A stretch of 64,000 nt of DNA, from positions 162,170 through 226,169 of the forward strand of contig CAUDNR010004522.1 of NCBI GenBank assembly GCA_958430865.1, given 5' to 3'. Shown one piece after another: positions 59,804 to 64,000 of the stretch. The stretch comes from Entrophospora sp. SA101 (lineage: Eukaryota; Glomeromycota; Glomeromycetes; Entrophosporales; Entrophosporaceae). Within the stretch, counting starts at the first letter, position 1, and each line of letters opens with the position of its first letter. The position numbers were made by a program, and so were the translations under genes. The notes below the pieces were generated by a model that was given only the letters and a program-made list of their open reading frames with translations, searched no databases and had not been told where the DNA came from.

Positions 59804-60189
59804 TACACAGTGATCATTAGCCTGGTGTTGGTTAATGCATTTATTAGCATGGATAAACACTTTCAAAATTTCCTGATGTTAAAAAGAATCAAAAAAAAAG
59901 ATAAAAATCATAAGATTATAAAATTAAATAAAAAAACCTGTAAGATTATAAACTAATAATAAAAAAATCATAGGATTTGAATATTTATGGCAATATGACA
60001 AATTCATTTAATTTTTTGGAGTGAGGTGAAATTCTGATGGGCTAATTTGGATTTTGTACATGTGAATTGCAAATTCATTTTCATGTACAAACTGTAGGTG
60101 GAATTATAAATATAGGTTTTAAATTTTTTAATATAATAATTTTTTTAACTAACAATTATGAATCAAAAAATTTTTAAATTTTAATCAAG

Positions 60190-60683
60190 AAAACAATAAT
60201 GATGATGATAACAACAACTTGGAAAATTGCATCATATGCAATAAATCATATAAAACAAAAAATGGTTCAGTACAACATGAAAAGAAAAAACACTTTGAAT
60301 ATTGTGGATATTCCTTCTCTTGTTCAATACTACTTGACACAATTTAAAGAAAGTTTAATTTACAATATTAAAAAAAAATTGACATTACATCACAAAAGTT
60401 TAGGGAAAAAGACATCAACTATTCCATGTAGTGAGGGTGTGTTTTTAGGCGTTTTAAAAATGATTTGGAAAGATATTCCCCTGCTAGAAGGTTGTACTTA
60501 AGTTCATTCATTGGAGAAGAAGGTAACAAAAGGTTAGAAAATTTACTTGGTGATGAGGATTGGTCAATTAGATATTTTGATAATAATCAATTTGCCTACA
60601 TTGACATTGTTAATTTTGAGGCAAAGGTATGGAAGGAAACAAAAATAGTAGAAGGGAATAGAAAAATTTACAAATTCTTCTAA
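60190..60683 (+). pseudogene. C2H2 finger gene fragment, right copy
   Basis: The first frame has one C2H2 finger, CIICNKSYKTKNGSVQHEKK then KH (C-x2-C-x12-H-x4-H). A second frame gives IPSLVQYYLTQFKESLIYNI and LGKKTSTIPCSEGVFLGV. A third gives RYSPARRLYLSSFIGEEGNK and DDEDWSIRYFDNNQFAYIDI-type sequence, ending in KIYKFF and a stop at 60683. Two frame changes make it non-coding as a whole. Confidence 0.6.
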
Positions 60684-60886
60684 TGTAACCATTAATTTTT
60701 CTACAAATAAAGGAAGTTATTAAAAATTTAAATAATAATTTTTTTTCAAAATTAGAATTTTAAAAAAATTTAGGAAAATTTCTATGTGATCCCCAGATTA
60801 TTGTTTTCCATATTTTTGTACCCCAAAATGGGTGCGCAAATCGGTGGATATGTTGTTAATAAAAAATCTTTCAATTTATTTGCATA

Positions 60887-61067
60887 CAGTAGACTCCTAT
60901 ATAGTCACAACATAGTCACATTTTTTTGTTAATTTGAAAAATTCCCTGCTACTAATTAATCATAGTAAAAACATGTCTTGTATAGTCACAAACACTATAG
61001 TCACCAAAATTCTTGAAATTTCACTATTACTATGGTCCCGAGGTGTGACTATATAGGAGTCTGACTG
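60887..61067. mobile_element. 181-bp MITE, TA target site
   Basis: Ends CAGTAGACTCCTATATAGTC and the inverse of CAGTCAGACTCCTATATAGT, flanked by TA (60885-60886 and 61068-61069). TAGTCACA units recur inside. Tc1/mariner-type, distinct from the family at 51498. Confidence 0.85.
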
Positions 61068-61761
61068 TACCTTACTTCAGGGTCGGCGTTGGTCCATTGA
61101 TTGGATCCACCGGTATAATTTAACCATATTTAGTATTCCATTAAATTAAACCAGACCAAAACTCGTTGTTCATATTAACAGTGTGTTACAAAAAAATTAT
61201 TGTTTGTTACATAATAACAACAACTTTACTAAATTTGACAAATAAAATTTAAAACAAAGGGCTTGCTAAATTATTTTGAACTGATCTTGATATTTAATTC
61301 GCCTTTAAAATGCGCAATAGTATTGAATTTTACTGGGTTTTTTCGATTACAATATTATAATAAAGGGAATACGTTCACCCAACAAATTACATCGAATCAA
61401 AAGCACTCGCTCAATACTCAAATAGCTTTCACTATTAACAGTTAATTTTTTAGAAGAAATGAAATGGTCACGTGACACACACGATTAATTTTTTGATATC
61501 AAAATTATCATATAATGGGTTACGAGTCAAAATCTACAAAGTATGGATAATTCGTCATATAAACGTAATATCTAGCTCCCGATTTATTTATTTCTAATTA
61601 GTTTCATTCAATCAAAAAATCAAGATGTCAATCTGTGAAAGGTATTTAATATTAAAATATATTCAACAAAAAGTCCGTCTAATGAATGGGCTATTAACGG
61701 CGTTTCACAAATTTTTTAGTAACACAAAAAATGTTTAAATATTAAAACAAACAAACAAGGA
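61068..61761. other. Upstream region of the NlpC/P60-like gene
   Basis: No complete gene. At 61625-61641 ATG-TCA-ATC-TGT-GAA-AG followed by GTATTT could be a short first exon. See the finding on a possible nested arrangement. Confidence 0.3.
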
Positions 61762-62829
61762 ATGCTTAATTCAAACAAAAGAGGAGAAATTATCGTAACA
61801 AAAGCTGAAACTCTTTTAGAAGAAGTACATAACAAAAACGAATTGGATCTTTTTAAATTATGGAATTTTTTAGATAATAATAATAGTGATAAAAGTTCAA
61901 CGACAACTAATTTTAATAATTTAAAAGTAAAAACTATTAATAAACTTAAAGATGATAAGGTGGCCTTTAAAACGTTAAAGGAATCTATTGGCAGTGACGG
62001 CGATTTTTGGCCATTAAGCTCTAGTCTGACTAAGCTGATAGGACAACAACAACGACAACAACCATCATCATCATCATCGTTATCAAGAAGTTATAATAAT
62101 GGAATCTTAGACGATGCAATTTCTTCTCTTGAAAGTATTTCTACACTCGAAGATCTCAAAATTAAGATTAATAATACAACAATTAGTGGGAATCAAATTA
62201 CTGTGCTGAAAACTGCTTTGATATATCTTGCATTCTTAACTGGGAAATGGAAATGGGATCGAGAAGGAAGAATTCTTGATTTAATTTATCCCGCTTCTTT
62301 TGGCACTTTATCAAGTCAACAAAAATCCATTGCTTTAAAAACTGTACTTTGCCAGAACCATAATAATAAGGATGAAGTCATTCTCTATCAGCCTAACAGT
62401 GGTTATGTTTTTGGTGGTAATTTTTTTGGTACGATTTGTCGTGGCCTTGATTGTTCATCTTTTGTGTCTTATTGCGTGGATTCTTCTGCAAGATTGGGTA
62501 CATGGCACATGAAATTAATTTATGAAAAATTATTAAATGATGAAAACAAAGATGTCAATGATGCAGTTGTGAAAAAGACTTTTTCAGAATTTGAAGCAAT
62601 TGAAATTCGAGAAAACATTGACAACATTATTCAAAAAGGAGATATTGTGATTTGGAGAGGATCATCCGGACATACCGCAATCTTTAAAGAATGGATTTCT
62701 AAAAGTAAGCAGACTTTTTTAGGTATTGATAATAATCGAATGGATGATAAAAGTAGGGAGGGAATTGGTTTTACTACATTTCAATTATATAAAGATAACA
62801 GGAAAACTTTTGTTCTAAGAAAAAAATGA
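61762..62829 (+). CDS. NlpC/P60-like cysteine peptidase domain protein
   Basis: 355 residues, one exon. After a variable N-terminal half (Ser/Gln/Asn runs at 40-110, helical otherwise), residues about 215-325 look like an NlpC/P60 or CHAP-type papain-fold domain: GLDCSSFVSYC (Cys231), GDIVIWRGSSGHTAIFKEW (His304) and FLGIDNNR (Asp323 or Asn, third polar residue). In bacteria such enzymes cut peptidoglycan stem peptides or act as amidases. No signal peptide is visible, so the protein is predicted to be intracellular. The combination of an intronless gene and a bacterial-type fold suggests transfer from bacteria, possibly an endobacterium or ingested prey, but this is inference. A eukaryotic papain-fold relative is possible. 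Confidence 0.7.
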   Translation: MLNSNKRGEIIVTKAETLLEEVHNKNELDLFKLWNFLDNNNSDKSSTTTNFNNLKVKTINKLKDDKVAFKTLKESIGSDGDFWPLSSSLTKLIGQQQRQQPSSSSSLSRSYNNGILDDAISSLESISTLEDLKIKINNTTISGNQITVLKTALIYLAFLTGKWKWDREGRILDLIYPASFGTLSSQQKSIALKTVLCQNHNNKDEVILYQPNSGYVFGGNFFGTICRGLDCSSFVSYCVDSSARLGTWHMKLIYEKLLNDENKDVNDAVVKKTFSEFEAIEIRENIDNIIQKGDIVIWRGSSGHTAIFKEWISKSKQTFLGIDNNRMDDKSREGIGFTTFQLYKDNRKTFVLRKK

Positions 62830-63457
62830 TTATTTTATTTATTTATTATTATTATTATTATCATTATTATTATTAACACTAATCTAAGAATGAAATGTAG
62901 TTTTTTAATGTATTTCTCTGGTCAAAATCACTATTTATTTAGAAAATAAAGTAAAATATAAAAAATAATAATAAGGAAAAAGATGACACAAAAAATTTTC
63001 GTGTTATATATTTTCATATTGCATAAAAATCAGGTTTTTATACACATTTGTTACATAAATAAAATAAAATTCAAAAATCAATTTTATTAACAGGTAAACA
63101 AATAAACAATTCAGTGTTTATTTAATTTCTTTTTTCATATAAAAAAGAATTGTTTTGACAGATAAAACGTTGTTGATCTAAAATTTATTGATGAATTAAA
63201 TAATTAATTACAAGAGAAAAAAAGAATAATAAAAATATATGTGGTGTTTATATTTATTTTCCCATTTTTTGTTTTTTTGTTGTTGTTGCAGATGCTTATA
63301 TTCAAGTGGTGCTTACATTCCAGACAATACGGTAATTATTTTTAAATGTGACGCGTAACACAGTAAAATACCTTCATACTCACCTTCCAAAATTTTTCAT
63401 TTAAACAACGTTATAAATTCTGACCGAGATACTTTAGCTTTAAAATATAAATGTTAG
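62830..63457. other. Intergenic DNA with an orphan exon candidate
   Basis: (ATT)n at 62846-62874. A stretch after TTGTTGTTGTTGCAG (63292-63331) encodes CLYSSGAYIPDNT and ends at a GT donor. It could be an exon of a gene starting near 61625 or belong to the BTB sequence that follows. Confidence 0.35.
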
Positions 63458-63652
63458 CTTGTAAATGATTTAACAAAATTGTTCTATGGGTCAGACTTGT
63501 ATGACGTAGAATTTAGAGTTGGAGAAGATCAAAATGTTAAAACTTTTAGAGCTCATTCCAATATATTGAAAGCAAGGTCTTCATATTTTAAAATGACTTT
63601 CTCAAATAACTAGATAAAAAGATCCGAAGATGGTATAAATATTCACGAGAAA
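63458..63652 (+). pseudogene. BTB/POZ domain exon with stop codon
   Basis: After an acceptor (ATGTTAG) the frame reads LVNDLTKLFYGSDLYDVEFR, VGEDQNVKTFRAHSNILKAR, SSYFKMTFSNN, then TAG, then IKRSEDGINIHEK. This is the first half of the BTB fold as found in the large Rhizophagus BTB family, where the position of the stop is normally Trp (TGG to TAG, one base). Downstream, frames are full of stops. BTB proteins of this kind recruit cullin-3, but this copy cannot make a full domain. Confidence 0.75.
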
Positions 63653-64000
63653 AAAATTTTTCTCCAGTCATTTTAATTGTATCAAATTTTTTTTTATATA
63701 AGCTATCATTAATTTTATTTTTGTTAAAAAAAATTTTTTTAAAGATATGCTTAGAATGGAACAGTAAATATAGATAATCTTGATTTTGAAGCATGCGGTG
63801 AACTGAATTTTCATGAAATTTACAAAATTATTTAATCATCTAACAAGAATGGATGGATTCGTTAATCTTTATAAAATTTCAATCATTCCATTTACTTCAA
63901 AATTATTTTAATGCGTTTGCATGTAAAAATCATTATTTTTGAAATCTGATGATATGATGGCAATTAAAAAACCAATGCTTATATCCATATTGAAAAAAGA
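63653..64000. other. Decayed downstream sequence to window end
   Basis: Possible remains of the BTB gene (a patch GTVNIDNLDFEACGELNFHE at about 63755-63810) without an open frame. Confidence 0.3.

Larger units (their letters stand above)
58241..60852. mobile_element. 2.6-kb element with inverted CATATCCACCGAT ends
   Basis: CATATCCACCGAT at 58241-58253 and its exact inverse at 60840-60852 bound the region. Weaker inverse similarity continues inward (GGGGTA near both ends). It contains two plus-strand fragments of one C2H2-type gene family, one near each end, and a minus-strand fragment of another element-associated family between them. No target duplication was found and no transposase catalytic motif was seen, so the boundary is likely but unproven. 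Confidence 0.55.

Overview
This window looks like a nuclear contig from an arbuscular mycorrhizal fungus of the Rhizophagus type (Glomeromycotina). The DNA is very AT-rich and dotted with (AAT)n, (TTTA)n and (TA)n tracts. Genes have many short introns of about 60-120 bp and some exons under 25 nt. There are three copies of a TKL-like kinase with an N-terminal zinc-ribbon leader, BTB and F-box/LRR remnants, Asn-rich runs and dense DNA-transposon debris. The genus call is inference. A 10-base N run at 17194-17203 is an assembly gap.

From 1 to 26 kb is an accessory, transposon-rich zone. It holds a tRNA-like element, a fold-back element, an F-box/LRR pseudogene, a TA-flanked MITE, a hAT element with a perfect 8-bp target duplication, an Sds23-like CBS pseudogene, a 144-bp hairpin MITE with a 9-bp duplication, a ROK1 (DDX52) helicase fragment, an intact kinase (10141-11512), a kinesin-3 N-terminus truncated at the gap, a kinase broken by a single-base frameshift (18755-20276), and an almost complete Tc1/mariner element (24430-25727).

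From 26.5 to 41 kb is a conserved housekeeping block with well-resolved exons: a kelch protein, a 2-oxoglutarate/Fe(II) oxygenase, an Rrt8-type membrane protein, an RGG protein, glucosamine-6-phosphate N-acetyltransferase (GNA1), ATP synthase subunit e, the CCAAT-binding subunit HAP5/NF-YC, and a perilipin-like lipid-droplet protein. Two gene pairs (kelch/oxygenase and RGG/GNA1) are divergent over fewer than 200 bp and probably share promoters.

From 41 to 49 kb is accessory again: a long-TIR MITE, a second copy of the fold-back element, and a third kinase copy interrupted by a 537-bp Mutator-like element with a 10-bp target duplication and its own 78-codon helical ORF. From 49 to 58 kb are GPI12/PIG-L (with a substitution in its catalytic HPDDE motif), a Myb/SANT-like protein and a 14-exon RSPRY1 (SPRY-RING) orthologue. 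From 58 to 64 kb are a 2.6-kb element bounded by inverted repeats and carrying C2H2-type gene fragments, a TA-flanked MITE, an intronless NlpC/P60-like peptidase, and a broken BTB exon.

The housekeeping genes serve chitin/UDP-GlcNAc and GPI-anchor synthesis, mitochondrial ATP synthase, lipid storage and transcription. They do not form one pathway. The most unusual material is in the mobile elements that carry or interrupt pieces of host-type genes.
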